Shown in pieces: positions 53,820 to 64,000 of a stretch of 64,000 nucleotides of DNA. This DNA is from Corynespora cassiicola. Taxonomy: Eukaryota; Ascomycota; Dothideomycetes; Pleosporales; Corynesporascaceae. Each line of letters begins with the position of its first letter. Within the stretch, counting starts at the first letter, position 1. Location: NCBI GenBank assembly GCA_022059125.1, contig JAEUWY010000005.1, positions 682,001-746,000 on the forward strand, in the 5' to 3' direction. The position numbers and the translations under genes are program-made. The notes beneath the pieces were generated by a model. The model did no database searches, was not told where the DNA came from, and saw nothing but the letters and a program-made list of their open reading frames with translations.

Positions 53820-54854
53820 CTATTTACGCAAATGTGGTCTGCTCCCGTTTCTAAGAAGTGCAACGCCAAGAACAACGGATATTCCCATGAAGACAAGCGT
53901 AGCCGGTGATATCGCAAAACTATTCAGATCAAGATAGGATGGTTGTATTTCCGCGGGCTGGGTTGGGGTTTTGCTCTCGGGGACCTTCTTTTCCTCTGGT
54001 TGTTCGCTCTTCCGTTCGGCTGCTATTCTCTCCATGTCCTCGGCACGCGCATAGCCAACGTGATTTCTCCTCCTCTCGTTGGCGAGGTACTCTTGTACCA
54101 GAGGATCGTCCACCATTTTCAAGTCAGGCCATTCTTTTGCCCTCCCCCCTTGATCGATTGGCGTTGCGATGTTCAGCATTCCCGCTCGCCCCGGGGTCTC
54201 GACTTTGACATCTTCCGGGAACCACTTCTCCAGCGTTTCGTCCGGGAGCGTCCGGAAGATTAGGCACATCCACATTTCCAGGACGTTGAGAAGTAGATCG
54301 GGACAATCCATTCCGGGTAGGGATTGATTTTCCTTATTCGGAGGGGGTAGTATGGCGAGGATGCCAAAGACGTTGTATATGCTATACAGCATGGCGTGAT
54401 AGTGCAGCGACGGATTGTCTCTCCGGTAGCGAAAGTTTAGGTGTTGCCCGACGCGGAAGCGGAGGTTATTCGATTGGCCAACGTACACGCGCACATTCTT
54501 GTCGGTCCCCAGAATGCCATCAAGATACACGGCCCTTCCTTCGAACTTGAGGTCCCCGCGGATTAGCTTCATGGAGTCGAAGTTGCGGTTGCTGGAGAGA
54601 TATTTCCAAACGTCGGGCCGGACGCAACGGAAGAGAAATTCCTCGAGGGCAGCGTGTCGGGCTATCCAATGGCCATACCTGGGATAGTATGTCGATTCCG
54701 GATCCTTAAGAGTTGCTAAGAGATGGGCGAGCAGCTTGTGCGCTTCGAGCTGGGCGGGTGATAATGAGCTTGGGAATGGGAACATGGCTTTGCTTGACGT
54801 TTGAATTTGCGAGACGGGAAACGGAGAAGAGACTGGATCATCTGGTATCGACAT
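53820..54854 (-). CDS. GIY-YIG domain protein with C-terminal membrane anchor
   Basis: A single exon of 344 codons. The middle contains AVYLDGILG..VRVYVGQSNNLRFRVGQH, a GIY-YIG-like core in which the usual GIY is degenerate and YVGQS follows the YIG pattern with Arg after it. GIY-YIG nucleases use the two Tyr, an Arg and a downstream Glu. The N-terminal ~100 residues and the following ~120 have no domain I recognise. A charged region (ERIAAERKSEQPEEKKV) precedes a C-terminal hydrophobic helix, AISPATLVFMGISVVLGVAL, ending in basic residues, a tail-anchor layout. Nuclease activity is not certain because the GIY half is poor. Function unknown. Confidence 0.75.
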   Translation of the reverse strand: MSIPDDPVSSPFPVSQIQTSSKAMFPFPSSLSPAQLEAHKLLAHLLATLKDPESTYYPRYGHWIARHAALEEFLFRCVRPDVWKYLSSNRNFDSMKLIRGDLKFEGRAVYLDGILGTDKNVRVYVGQSNNLRFRVGQHLNFRYRRDNPSLHYHAMLYSIYNVFGILAILPPPNKENQSLPGMDCPDLLLNVLEMWMCLIFRTLPDETLEKWFPEDVKVETPGRAGMLNIATPIDQGGRAKEWPDLKMVDDPLVQEYLANERRRNHVGYARAEDMERIAAERKSEQPEEKKVPESKTPTQPAEIQPSYLDLNSFAISPATLVFMGISVVLGVALLRNGSRPHLRK

Positions 54855-56860
54855 GACGGCTGTCTCTACTATATGGCGGGTGCTGCAAGCGTGACCTCGG
54901 GATGCAGGTTCTCAGGCAGAATGCCGCTTCCGGTTTAGCGTTGAGGCAACAGGGGGCGAGAGAGCCCTCCAGCCTCGCGATTTTATGCACGTGGCGTCTG
55001 CTGCCTGGAACTGAAGTCACGTTAAGATGGTAATGATATCTAGGTATGAAATGAGAAAAGATGGAAGTAAAGAAGGCCGTTTTAGAGTCGTGATGAAACT
55101 GCAATGAAAAGTAAAGGTTGCCCAGGTGAAGCAAAGGGCGCTGAGAGCCATTCGGGTTAAGCGTTCACTGCCCAAGCGAATATGCTCAATAGGGAAGGTG
55201 ATGTCCAGGTGTCAATGGCTGCGAGCAGTGTTTGGTTGTCCTCCACATTCACCCCCAGTGAAAGCAGATGTCGGCCAATCAAGTCTTGCTCCGTGGTGAT
55301 CCGATCATCCCGTCCCGCAAAGCGTGCGGTGGGGCACAGCAACGGTCGTAGTATGCCGACGAGGGTCAAATCTTTCGCGCATGATGAAGTCGGATATCAT
55401 ACGGGGTTCGATGTACCGGTAATGGGGACGGGGAATCCTATGTCGGTGTTGAAGCGGTCTCGTCGAGGGGCCATCTCGTTGAACCCCGAAGCACGGCATC
55501 ATGCGAGCTGCGCTTGCCAAGAAACGGAAGGCCAACAGCTCGTTGCACCGCGATCTGTGATGATCGTGGCAACTTCCGGCTGAACAAATGACCTTGGTGG
55601 GCGATCAAGGCGACACCCGGCCTGTCCTCAGGGCGATGCGTTTGCCTGTGGTAACTTTGGACAGCCCCAGGAATGCTGCGGCGAGGGAGCCATATTGGAT
55701 GCGCTCAAATACGCGCCGGGACAGACTTCTTCGGGCGAAGCTCTGGCTTGACCGCCAATTCCGCAACACGATGGCAATCATCCAAGTAGCCTGGCGGAAT
55801 AGCCGGCTGCAGTCATCTGGAAGACAGACCTGAGGGCGCGTAGTTGTAAATGACATGGAGGCGACACTGCCTGCAGGCAGATGGGATCGCCATACAATAA
55901 ATTGTAAAGACGGTAACTTTTAAGCATATTTTAAGGTTTCTTTGCTACAGATCGAGCCTATTTAAAATCCAAGCAGAGGCCAATCGAACGGAATTTTCAC
56001 ATGTCGCATGCACAATTGCCCAGGCCATCATGGTCCCAGACCTGGGTAGAGAGCCTCAATGACCGAACAACTCCAATAAATCCTTGTCGCCACCCGGAAC
56101 GTTCCCCCCAAAAAGCAAATCTTTGGCCGATGGCCTGACCGCAAAGCCCGCCCATCGCGATGGTCTCAGCTGCCAAGCTGCGCTGATCCAGTCATGCTCT
56201 CCCATGCAACAGCATATTTGGAATTGCAGTGAAGCTCTGAGCCGACAACCAGAGAGCTACAATTGGGCTACACGAGCCTACAGCTGGATCTATGCGCGTG
56301 TATCGCTCGTTACCATGGACTTTGCTATTTCTAGCCTGCTAGCCACACGGCTCCGGCGTCTTAGTCTAGTCCTGTCCCCTTGATCTGTGAGTGGAGTCGG
56401 GCCGCAGGGAGGGCCACGACCGTTGTCTGCTCTCAGCATAGCCGTGTGCTGGCATGCACCGCTCAATTGGGTGCCTCGTACAATACCCCTCTTTCCAGGC
56501 TACGCCCTGACCAGGGGCTGCTGAGTAAGTCAACGATGAACATCTTCGCCTTCGCTCGCTTGTCTCTGAGTGCCTTGCCAACACCCCACGACTGTCGCAA
56601 TGCAGAATCCTCCGCATGGCAGCGGACGCTAGCATCGCACCTGAACAGACGCTGCAGAATACCCCCTTGTTACCTGCGGCTGGTGTGTGCCCAACTGTTG
56701 GCCTCTGAGTTCGAGATACCTCACTAAGCAGCCGACACATGGGAGATTGGGGCACCCATGTCCCGGAGCCCTCAAGCTGTATATAGTCGGAAGGATTCTA
56801 TTTACGTTGATGAGTATATGAAAGTGGATCTATCCCTGGGACTGGAGCTGTACACGAACC
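54855..56860. other. Divergent intergenic region, 2 kb
   Basis: Between the GIY-YIG gene (-) and the Zn2Cys6 regulator (+). Short frames on the minus strand (55157-55369, 55305-55535 and 55605-55856) are protein-like in places but do not join into a gene. No repeat is obvious. Confidence 0.45.
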
Positions 56861-58632
56861 ATGCAAGAGAAACAAAAGAAGCGTACGAGAGCCAGCCATC
56901 CCAAAGTACGCACTGGGTGCCATACATGCAAGTGAGTATTGGTCCCTGACGCACTCTGATTGCTCGGGAGAAAATCTGTCGTACTAATTTTCCTTTTTGG
57001 GATCAGGGCGAGACGAGTCAAATGCGATGAAAAGCGCCCTGCGTGCCTGAAATGCGTCCACACTGGTCGCAAATGCGAGGGCTACCAGGACAACCGCGAG
57101 TGGGTCGTTATTGTTGCTCCACCCCCTCCAGTCACAGATGGTTTCGACGACGACAGGAGCCGACGCCATTTCGATTATTTCCGCAGTCAGGCTGTCTATG
57201 AAATCTCGTGGTTCTTCGACGGCAACGTCTGGGGACCCTTGGTCCTCAAAGAGGCACATGCATCTGCAGCGGTTCGCCACGCTGTGATTGCCCTGTCCTG
57301 CTCCCACGAAGATTTCGGCGACAGCCTGACCCACGCGGATCAATCGCCTCAATTCGCATATGCGGCGCAGCACTACAGCAAAGCTATGCGAAATTTGATC
57401 AAGGAGACTTCTGACAACACGTCGGAATCTCGGATGAGAGCCCTCATCTGCGGTCTCCTCTTCATCGCCATTGAGGTCTTGCGTGGCAACAACGTCGCTG
57501 CTCGTCATCATCTGAATGCCTGCCTGAAGATTGTGAAGGAAGCCCAGGAGAAAATGGGTACGCAATATGTGCAGAATTCACCTCATCCCCTAGAAAAAGA
57601 CCGCCTAGAAGTAGAGACTCACTTAACTGAAGGGATCATCCCCATGTTCGCCCGGCTTGACATTCAGGGCCAGCTGATATTAGGAGGAACTCCGCAGACG
57701 GAAATGACGCCCATTGTTTGGAGTCCCTCGTCCCGGATGAGGATAGAAAAACCGCCATTGCGTTTTGAATCGGTGATCCCAGCTTGCAATTCTATTCTGC
57801 TAATGTCCAACGATCTTCACAGGTAAGCACCTTCTCTGCTTGCTGGAAAAATCTAACTGTGAGTAGTTTTATGATGCAGTATTCCGATATATATCGGGTA
57901 CAATGCGTCAGGCCTATTCCAGTCGAGGTGACGGCGCAAAAAGTATCCTTGTACAAGCAATTCTCGGAATGGGACTACGCGGTCCGGCCTATGATCAAAA
58001 CGATCACGCGCCAACGGGACCGAGACAAGATCACGCTTATGCGGGTATACAACCGGACGGCAATCACGCTGCTTGAGAACAGCTTGGATATCGAGGAGTG
58101 CTACATGGACAATTTCCACTGGGTCTTTCGAGAACTGATGGACTTCGTAGCGGAGCTTCGTGAGCGGCCTTATAATAGCGATGAAGAAAGTGACTCAGAT
58201 ACTTCAGTTACATCGCTGACCTCGGTTAACTCGGATGCACTATCCTTCGATCGCTGGACTCGACCATTCTTTGCCCTGGATCACTGCATCATCTTTGCCC
58301 TCTATTGGACTGCGCTCAAATGCCGTGATGGGGCTCTGCGGCGTCGCGCCATCCCTCTTCTGGAAATTTCTCGTCAGGAAGGCATCTGGAGTGGACCTAT
58401 ATCAGCTGCGATCGCAAAGCGGGTCATTGAGCTCGAGGAGGGCGAACCGTATCGGCAATATCCGCCCGCGGGACAATTGAAAAGAGCCAAGGATATCCCA
58501 GAATATGTTCGGATCCATAGCGTACGGACAGACATTGATAAGTTGCGGCGGCAGGCGAAACTGGTTATTATGCGACGGCCAAATGGTGACGAAGGTGGTT
58601 GGCATGAGAGCGTTGAATGGGTATCCTGGTGA
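56861..58632 (+). CDS. Zn(II)2Cys6 transcription factor
   Basis: Three exons, 56861-56931, 57007-57822 and 57867-58632, with introns of 75 and 44 nt, give 550 residues. The binuclear zinc cluster is split by the first intron and reads GCHTCKARRVKCDEK, then CLKCVHTGRKCEGY, with Cys at 20, 23, 30, 37, 40 and 47 in the C-x2-C-x6-C-x6-C-x2-C-x6-C spacing. A basic RRVK patch binds DNA. The remaining part has the long helical middle homology region of fungal regulators (AVRHAVIALSCSHEDFG is the usual landmark) and an acidic Ser/Asp-rich stretch near DSDTSVTSLTS. It should be nuclear. Targets are unknown; the nearest downstream gene on the same strand is the ICL/PEPM-family enzyme. Confidence 0.93.
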
Positions 58633-60206
58633 GGTTGTTGATGCGATGATGTTGCACAAATATTTACTACTGTTCATGGCATGCTTGAAAATGCCCTTTC
58701 CATTCCGAAAATCACATGTCATTGGTGTCTGCCTACTTCACTCCTGGGTTGGTGACTGTTTCACCTTTTCACCTCACTTTCCTTGTTGCCGTATATATAT
58801 GGTTTAACGACGCTACTTTTCGCCTTCGGGCATATGGTCATTTGGAAAAATACAGAGATTTTTAGCATGGCCCCTGCACTAAGGATGACATGTTAATACA
58901 GAGAAAGTAATTTTTTTTTTGTTTTCTGGGGGTGGGAGACATCAGATGAAGAGGGAGTTCGAGTACGATCATGAGGCTGTAGCGGGTCTTTAGTTGTTTT
59001 TTTCTCGATGTTTTGGGTCATAAAATATCAATAGACTTCCCTTTATTCCAATACGTATTTGCCACTCAAGACGCATGCTTAGCTAGGACCGGCCTTTTTC
59101 AATCAGTGTACCAAGTGAACTTAGTCAATATGATCCATGTTTCTAATTTGTATCCCACTACCCGCTTACTCTACCCGATAACGATGCTTACAATAGCCAG
59201 CAGTTACAGCATCGCTCGTGGCAAGACGTGGGGCTGCCTCAAGAAGTACTAGCTAGCAGTATATATAGAGTAGTTACGACTTTTAGCAATGCGTGAAGCA
59301 CTGCAAAGGCATCAAGAGTAACAGCATTTGGAGGTGTTGTCGTGTTTAGGATGTCCGGCTCCGCCGGTGGGCGGGCCGGAGGTTGTGACGGTCAACCTTG
59401 GCACGCTAGTCTCTTGGTCCCTCACTCACGTCAACTCCCAGCCAAGACATGTATTGTCATAATTCATCATTGATTCTTCTCCAGTATCGGAAAATTACGA
59501 TCAATGTTAACTTTAGTCCAATGCCCTCATCGTGTCGCAGACCGTAATCTTTCAAATCACCCATGCTTACTCATAGCCTCCAGGTCCAGCCACCGTTCAC
59601 TTGACTCGGGTTGTTCAGCGATGCGCGCTGCCTTCGAGAACATGTATTACCTTTGCGGAGTAACCATTTCATATTTAAATGTATCTATGGACAGAATGTC
59701 AGCTTTCCTGTGTAATGGTGTTGCTGGTTGCGCCACTCTTCACCAAATCGGACCCCGAACGCGAAGAACATGACGTGCGCGATGACAACTCGCAACCCGA
59801 AACTACCGCGACCAAATCATGCAGCTGTGCCCGGAATTTATCTTGGGTCGTATTGCGCTTTGTCCGGGTTAACTGGGTGTCATGCTTGAGTGCGTACCCT
59901 GGCATCGCCTCAGTGCCAGTAACAGGCACAGTTCTGTCCGCTTCGCGAAATGTCTCGCGTTCTACAAACAGTCCAAAATCATGGGTTTTTACACCTGAGA
60001 AGGTCATGTGTCGCTGGCCGAAGCAACAAGTAGGCGAACTGCAGCATAGGCAAGGCGCCAAAAGGGAACGCCCTTATATTTACTCTACTAGAGCCTCCAT
60101 TCACTATTTCATCATTCCGCATTGAGTTCACAATACATTACATCTGATTCTGTGTCGATTTATTGACGAATACTTCATTGACACCTTTTGATTAATACTT
60201 TCCATC
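58633..60206. other. Intergenic, 1.6 kb
   Basis: Between two plus-strand genes, AT-rich in the first half. Frames such as 59679-60125 have no domain. It should contain the 3' region of the regulator gene and the promoter of the downstream enzyme gene. Confidence 0.5.
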
Positions 60207-61561
60207 ATGGTGCTCATGCAGTCCATTGAAGACATCCACTACACCAGCATGAATCCGTACCCACTATCTTCTTGGAGGCCCATACCTCTTGGCCGCCCCA
60301 ACTCGAAACCAATCAACTCAAGCCCGCTAAGAGTAGAAGCCTTTGGTATTGATGCCAGCAACCCTCATGGAGAGGCATCATCAACTGAAGGATCCGTCTC
60401 GGGCGACGACTGCTCTGATGACTCTGCATCGACAGCCCCCAGCGAGCACACAATTGACATTGCGAGCTGTTTGAAAGAACAAGACAACACTAGCACTGGA
60501 ACCGTTATCGACAATGGCTCAGAAACGCCCGAAGTTCAAATCCGTGCCCCCGAGGTTTATGACCCCCTCGCACCGGCTGCGACGAGGCTCCGATACATGA
60601 TCAAGAACAATGACCATATCATCAAGTGCCCTGGTGTCTACGATGGACTTTCGGCTCGCATTGCTATTGATGTTGGGTTTGAGGGCATGTACATGACTGG
60701 CGCAGGCACTACGTAAGTTTTTTCAAGACATGATTGCACAGTCTTCGGAGTATAACGTTGTTAGTGCATCTCGCCTTGGGCAGGCAGACTTGGGCATAGC
60801 TCAGCTCCATGACATGCGCACCAACGCTGAAATGATTGCCAACCTGCGTCCGGATGGGCCGCCGCTCATTGCCGATATGGTATGGAGCTCACTTACGATT
60901 CGCAAAACATTGCTAAGCCGCAACACAGGACACTGGGTATGGAGGGCCACTTGTTGTCGCCCGGTCTCTGCAGCAGTATCATCTTGCTGGAGTCGCCGGC
61001 TTCCACATCGAGGATCAGATCATGAACAAGCGATGCGGCCATCTTGCTGGCAAGGAAGTTGTGGACACTGAGACGTACATTCAGCGAATCAAGGCCTGTA
61101 TCGTGGCTCGCGCACAACTCCGCTCCGACATTGTGATCATCGCCCGAACAGACGCTTTGCAGTCCAAGGGGTTCGATGACTGCATTGAACGCCTAAAGCG
61201 TGCGCGCGACGAGGGCGCGGATATGGGAATCCTCGAAGGCGTGAAGACGAAGGAGCAGGCTGCTCTCGCAGCGAAGCTTCTAGCCCCTTGGCCCCTGTGC
61301 TACAACTCTGTCGAGAATGGTCATTCGCCGCTGATTACCGCACAGGAGGCGCAGGATATGGGATACCGTATCATCATTTACAGCTTTGCAGGAATCAGCC
61401 CGGCGTATGTTGCGATCAAGAGCACGTTTGAGTGGCTCAAAGAGACAGGCTCGACAGGCTCATCAGTGACTCCCAAGACCATATTCAACGTGTGCGGACT
61501 CAATGAAAGTATCGTAATCGATGAGGCAAGCGGGGGAACCGCCTTTGCCAAGGGCGTGTAA
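60207..61561 (+). CDS. Isocitrate lyase/PEP mutase-family enzyme; candidate oxaloacetate acetylhydrolase
   Basis: Three exons, 60207-60712, 60765-60879 and 60929-61561, with introns of 52 and 49 nt, give 417 residues. The first ~120 residues are a low-complexity Ser/Asp-rich N-terminal extension. The core begins at LRYMIKNNDHIIKCPGVYDG and shows all superfamily landmarks: GAGTTASRLGQADLG, DMDTGYGGP (Mg-binding), HIEDQIMNKRCGH (the K[KR]CGH catalytic loop), ARTDALQS, and NSVENGHSPL. The last motif has a Ser where phosphonomutases and methylisocitrate lyases usually carry other residues, and a Ser at this point is the reported marker of fungal oxaloacetate acetylhydrolases, which make oxalate and acetate. 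I cannot confirm the alignment, so 2,3-dimethylmalate lyase-like activity is also possible. Confidence 0.85.
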
Positions 61562-62264
61562 GATATGTGACGAAAGTTTTGGAACCGGACGAAAAACAGC
61601 CATTAGGTATGATGACGTTGCGAAACTGACCCGTTCCAATTGGTACTGACAGCCGGTTTAGATTGAGAGACATATTGGAATAGATGGGTGGAGCTTTGAC
61701 GCATGGGTCCGGGGCGCAATCATTCGGGTTGATCTTGATGTAGTAGAACCACAATTGCTTGTAGATATTTAGTGTTTGTTTCTTCTAACTCTAGAAGTGA
61801 TGTTCGCAATAGTGTTTTCTGTTGAAAGTGACTCAGAAGAACGGCCACCATTCAAGAACCATGGTTTCCAAGGTTCAGCGATCTCAACTAAAAGCTTTCG
61901 TCTCTGTAGGGACATCGGCATAGTCTGAAGAATGCACTCTGTGCTTGGTAAATATGACTCGAATGTTGAGCACCCCCCTGAAAATAATGATTCATAGCTG
62001 GAAATGAGCTGTAAGGCTCGGTGTTGGGCGTCAATAGCAACCCCTGTATGACGGGTGCATCGAGAAAACTCGCTCCGACATGTAGGATGGTGAGTCAGAG
62101 GCATTGTATCAGGCGTTCAGTTGCCTCCATGCACCTCAGACTCACGATAGAATGAGTCGCAATGCAAAACATAGTCATACTGCACTTGAAATCGTGCGAG
62201 AGGCTGCGAATCAGAGCGGCCAAATTCCAATGAACCATCCGGAGCCTGTCGGTGATTTGAACTT

Positions 62265-62270
62265 CACGTG
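62265..62270. promoter_or_regulatory. CACGTG E-box upstream of EF1-beta
   Basis: A perfect E-box about 160 bases before the start codon. In fungi this site binds bHLH-type factors; which one is unknown here. Confidence 0.4.
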
Positions 62271-62297
62271 ACGAGTATTACCCCACCTGCCTCGCTA

Positions 62298-62309
62298 GGC
62301 GCTAGCGCC
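62298..62309. promoter_or_regulatory. Perfect 12-bp palindrome ggcgctagcgcc
   Basis: The sequence reads the same on both strands and lies about 120 bases before the elongation factor start. It could be a dimeric factor site; the role is inferred only from position and symmetry. Confidence 0.4.
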
Positions 62310-62366
62310 CTGCCCGCCACCTAGACAACAACAAAATTTCACACGCCATTTACTCGTTCCTGCACT

Positions 62367-62373
62367 TATAAAC
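62367..62373 (+). promoter_or_regulatory. TATA-like element of EF1-beta
   Basis: TTATAAA lies 58 bases upstream of the start codon and is followed by a CT-rich stretch, a usual fungal core promoter arrangement. Confidence 0.5.
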
Positions 62374-62430
62374 CCTTAACTTCCTTCGTCCACCCCTCTC
62401 CTGTAGCAGACTTACAGACAATCTTCAATC

Positions 62431-63120
62431 ATGGGTTTCACCGATCTCGTTTCCGACGCCGGACTCACCCTCCTCAACAACTGGGTCAAGACCCGCAGCT
62501 ACATCGTTGGCTACTCCCCCTCCCAGGCCGACGTCAAGGTCTTCCAGCAGATCAAGACCATCCCCGCCCCCGAGAAGTTCCCCTACGCCTGGCGCTGGTA
62601 CAACCACCTCCTCACCTTCGAGTCCGAGTTCGACTCCCTCCCTGGTGACGCCTCCAAGGAGTTCACTGCCTACGGCCCTGACGCCTCCGAGCTCACCATC
62701 AACCCCGCCAAGGCCCCTGCCGCTGAGGAGGATGACGACGACGTCGACCTCTTCGGCAGTGACGACGAGGAGGAGGACGCTGAGGCCGAGAGGATAAAGG
62801 CCGAGCGCCTGGCCGAGTACAACAAGAAGAAGGCCGGCAAGGTCAAGCCCGCTGCCAAGTCCATCGTCACCCTCGACGTTAAGCCTTGGGATGACGAGAC
62901 CGACATGGACCAGCTCAAGGCCAACGTCCTCGCCATTGAGAAGGACGGTCTTGTCTGGGGTGCCTCCAAGTTGGTCGCTGTCGGCTTCGGTATCAAGAAG
63001 CTTCAGATCAACTTGGTCGTTGAGGATGAGAAGGTCTCCCTGGACGAGCTCCAGCAGCAGATCGAGGAAGATGAGGACCACGTTCAGTCCACCGACGTTG
63101 TCGCTATGCAAAAGTTGTAG
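62431..63120 (+). CDS. EFB1: Translation elongation factor 1-beta
   Basis: A single exon of 229 codons with strong codon bias (C-ending codons predominate). The N-terminal ~90 residues form the GST-C-like domain with [14 protein letters not shown] and [12 protein letters not shown]. An acidic linker follows ([10 protein letters not shown], the CK2-type site of the EF1-beta family). The C-terminal guanine-exchange domain starts at [17 protein letters not shown] and continues [21 protein letters not shown] to the end (VVAMQKL). It exchanges GDP for GTP on eEF1A in the cytosol. The absence of introns is unusual for fungal EF1-beta genes, but the frame has no gap and full length, so nothing is missing. 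Confidence 0.97.
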   Translation: MGFTDLVSDAGLTLLNNWVKTRSYIVGYSPSQADVKVFQQIKTIPAPEKFPYAWRWYNHLLTFESEFDSLPGDASKEFTAYGPDASELTINPAKAPAAEEDDDDVDLFGSDDEEEDAEAERIKAERLAEYNKKKAGKVKPAAKSIVTLDVKPWDDETDMDQLKANVLAIEKDGLVWGASKLVAVGFGIKKLQINLVVEDEKVSLDELQQQIEEDEDHVQSTDVVAMQKL

Positions 63121-63642
63121 ACGGGGTTCACACGGCATGAGTCATGAGGCGGATATTACGATTACGGCAGGGTTGACGACTCCCTTTTTGCGAGCATGTG
63201 CTTGATCTAGTTACATGAGATATCCTAGGGATTTAACCCAACGATAGCTAGACATACACAATATATTCCCGATCGCAAACACGATGCCCATCATTTCTTG
63301 AAGAATGCAGCTTGAAGTGCGCTCGCTACGGACTTGAGCTTGCGCAAACTCGAACTTCAGCGCCTATAAGTGATTCTCTCGTTCCAACACAAATTGCTCA
63401 GCAATTTGCCTTCACACCGCCTCCACTTTCCGTTTGCTCTCTTCTTTCGCTCGCCCCTTCCTCATATTACAGTCGTCGCTGGCTTGTGAGCTGGTGCCTT
63501 CCTTGAACACAGATCGCATTCTTTCTCACCGCCGTACAGCAGCTCCTCACCACCCCGCTACCACAACCGCACTGGAAACCTATTTCAGATTTCTGTTCTA
63601 CACAACCCTCGATTTTCCTCTCCCACTCTCCATACTCTCATC
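63121..63642. other. Intergenic, same-strand genes
   Basis: About 520 bases containing the 3' region of EF1-beta and the leader of the last gene, CT-rich just before 63643. No gene seen. Confidence 0.55.
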
Positions 63643-64000
63643 ATGGACAGGAGCAAGAAGAAGCCACCGAATCGATCCATTGAAGTGAGCCACGAGTACC
63701 GTCGCCCGCTGACCCAAATAGAGTCGGAGCGACTCATCGGTCAATGGAAGGAGAGAATTGGCTGTCAAGTCAAAATTGTGACTGCAGGGAAATCCCACAA
63801 TGCGATCAGGTTCGAAATATTCGGGGGATCCGCATCCGATTTGGACAAGGTTTCTCAGGAGATCAACGATTGGATACACAAATCCAACACCAGGGCATTT
63901 GCCTCACAACGTTGGGCAAAGCTTTCAGCATTTGACTTCAACAACTGGTGGTATGAGCAGCTCGCGGAATGGAAGACAGCAGAAAAGCAACGCTTCAAAG
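63643..64000 (+). CDS. KH-like domain protein, N-terminal part (cut by window edge)
   Basis: The ATG at 63643 opens a frame that stays open to base 64000, giving 119 residues. After a basic N-terminus (MDRSKKKPPNRS), residues about 30-85 read RLIGQWKERIGCQVKIVTAG, then IRFEIFGGSASDLDKVSQEI, which has the outline of a KH-type RNA-binding fold (an IG-x-x-G-like start is not exact). The following WAKLSAFDFNNWWYEQLAEW is aromatic and of unknown role. An upstream CT-rich leader supports the start. The rest of the gene lies outside the window; function is unknown, and the KH assignment is tentative. Confidence 0.6.
   Translation, partial: MDRSKKKPPNRSIEVSHEYRRPLTQIESERLIGQWKERIGCQVKIVTAGKSHNAIRFEIFGGSASDLDKVSQEINDWIHKSNTRAFASQRWAKLSAFDFNNWWYEQLAEWKTAEKQRFK

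Larger units (their letters stand above)
61562..62430. promoter_or_regulatory. Intergenic and EF1-beta promoter region
   Basis: The 870 bases after the ICL-family gene end in the promoter of the elongation factor gene. It contains a CACGTG box (62265-62270), a 12-base perfect palindrome (62298-62309), a TTATAAA element (62367-62373) and a CT-rich leader (to 62410), all in the order expected of a strongly expressed fungal translation gene. Confidence 0.5.

Noticed and set aside
55157..55856. Series of short minus-strand frames that look protein-like
   Set aside because: They are in different phases, with no splice sites that join them; no family recognised.
1..64000. tRNA, rRNA, CRISPR or bacterial-type operons
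   Set aside because: None seen; the scan by eye found no tRNA TpsiC-like elements in a cloverleaf context and no regularly spaced direct repeats.

Overview
The window is genomic DNA from a filamentous ascomycete (Pezizomycotina). Evidence: genes are interrupted by short introns (mostly 44-83 nt, GT...AG, with CTAAC/CTRA-type branch sites), there are no operons, and the gene set is fungal (multi-exon laccase, Zn2Cys6 regulator, 2EXR and F-box proteins, AA11-like LPMO, S10 carboxypeptidase, GPI-type cell wall protein). A Sordariomycete is my best guess from protein style, but the sequence alone does not prove it. I modelled 27 protein genes (two cut by the window edges) and one doubtful relic; reading frames were checked by making exon lengths sum to whole codons.

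Left part (1-10 kb): a membrane protein running off the left edge (-), a glutathione S-transferase-like gene (+), a large secreted protein with a C-terminal phosphodiester-glycosidase (NAGPA-like) domain (-), a 2EXR-type protein carrying a fresh 30-bp tandem duplication (+), and a Nudix hydrolase (-) divergent from an aldo-keto reductase (+). Region 11-22 kb: a GPI-type Ser/Thr-rich wall protein (-), two small single-pass membrane proteins (+), an F-box-like protein (-) sharing a 0.55 kb promoter region with a SIR2/HST1 deacetylase (+), and the RNase P subunit Rpp40 (+). A 4.5 kb stretch (21.6-26.1 kb) has no convincing gene but many microsatellites.

Middle part (26-43 kb): a Thr-rich secreted protein (-), an 11-exon laccase (+) converging on a cytochrome P450 (-), a doubtful interrupted secreted-protein relic, a serine carboxypeptidase (-), an eight-exon nucleoside hydrolase (-) and the ER cargo receptor SURF4/Erv29 (-). 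Right part (43-64 kb): a membrane-anchored coiled-coil protein (-), a conserved low-complexity nuclear-type protein (-), SNF5 chromatin remodelling subunit with a GATA finger (-), an AA11-like LPMO (+), a GIY-YIG protein with a tail anchor (-), a Zn2Cys6 regulator (+), an isocitrate-lyase/PEP-mutase-family enzyme that may be an oxaloacetate acetylhydrolase (+), translation elongation factor 1-beta (+), and the start of a KH-like protein (+).

Functionally the window mixes housekeeping genes (SIR2, RPP40, ERV29, SNF5, EF1B) with secreted or oxidative accessory genes (laccase, P450, LPMO, carboxypeptidase, NAGPA-like protein). I see no clear multigene pathway or novel defence system. The items most worth a second look are the NAGPA-like secreted protein, the duplication and splice ambiguity in the 2EXR gene, the candidate oxaloacetate-cleaving enzyme next to a regulator, and the tandem duplication in the long nucleoside hydrolase intron.
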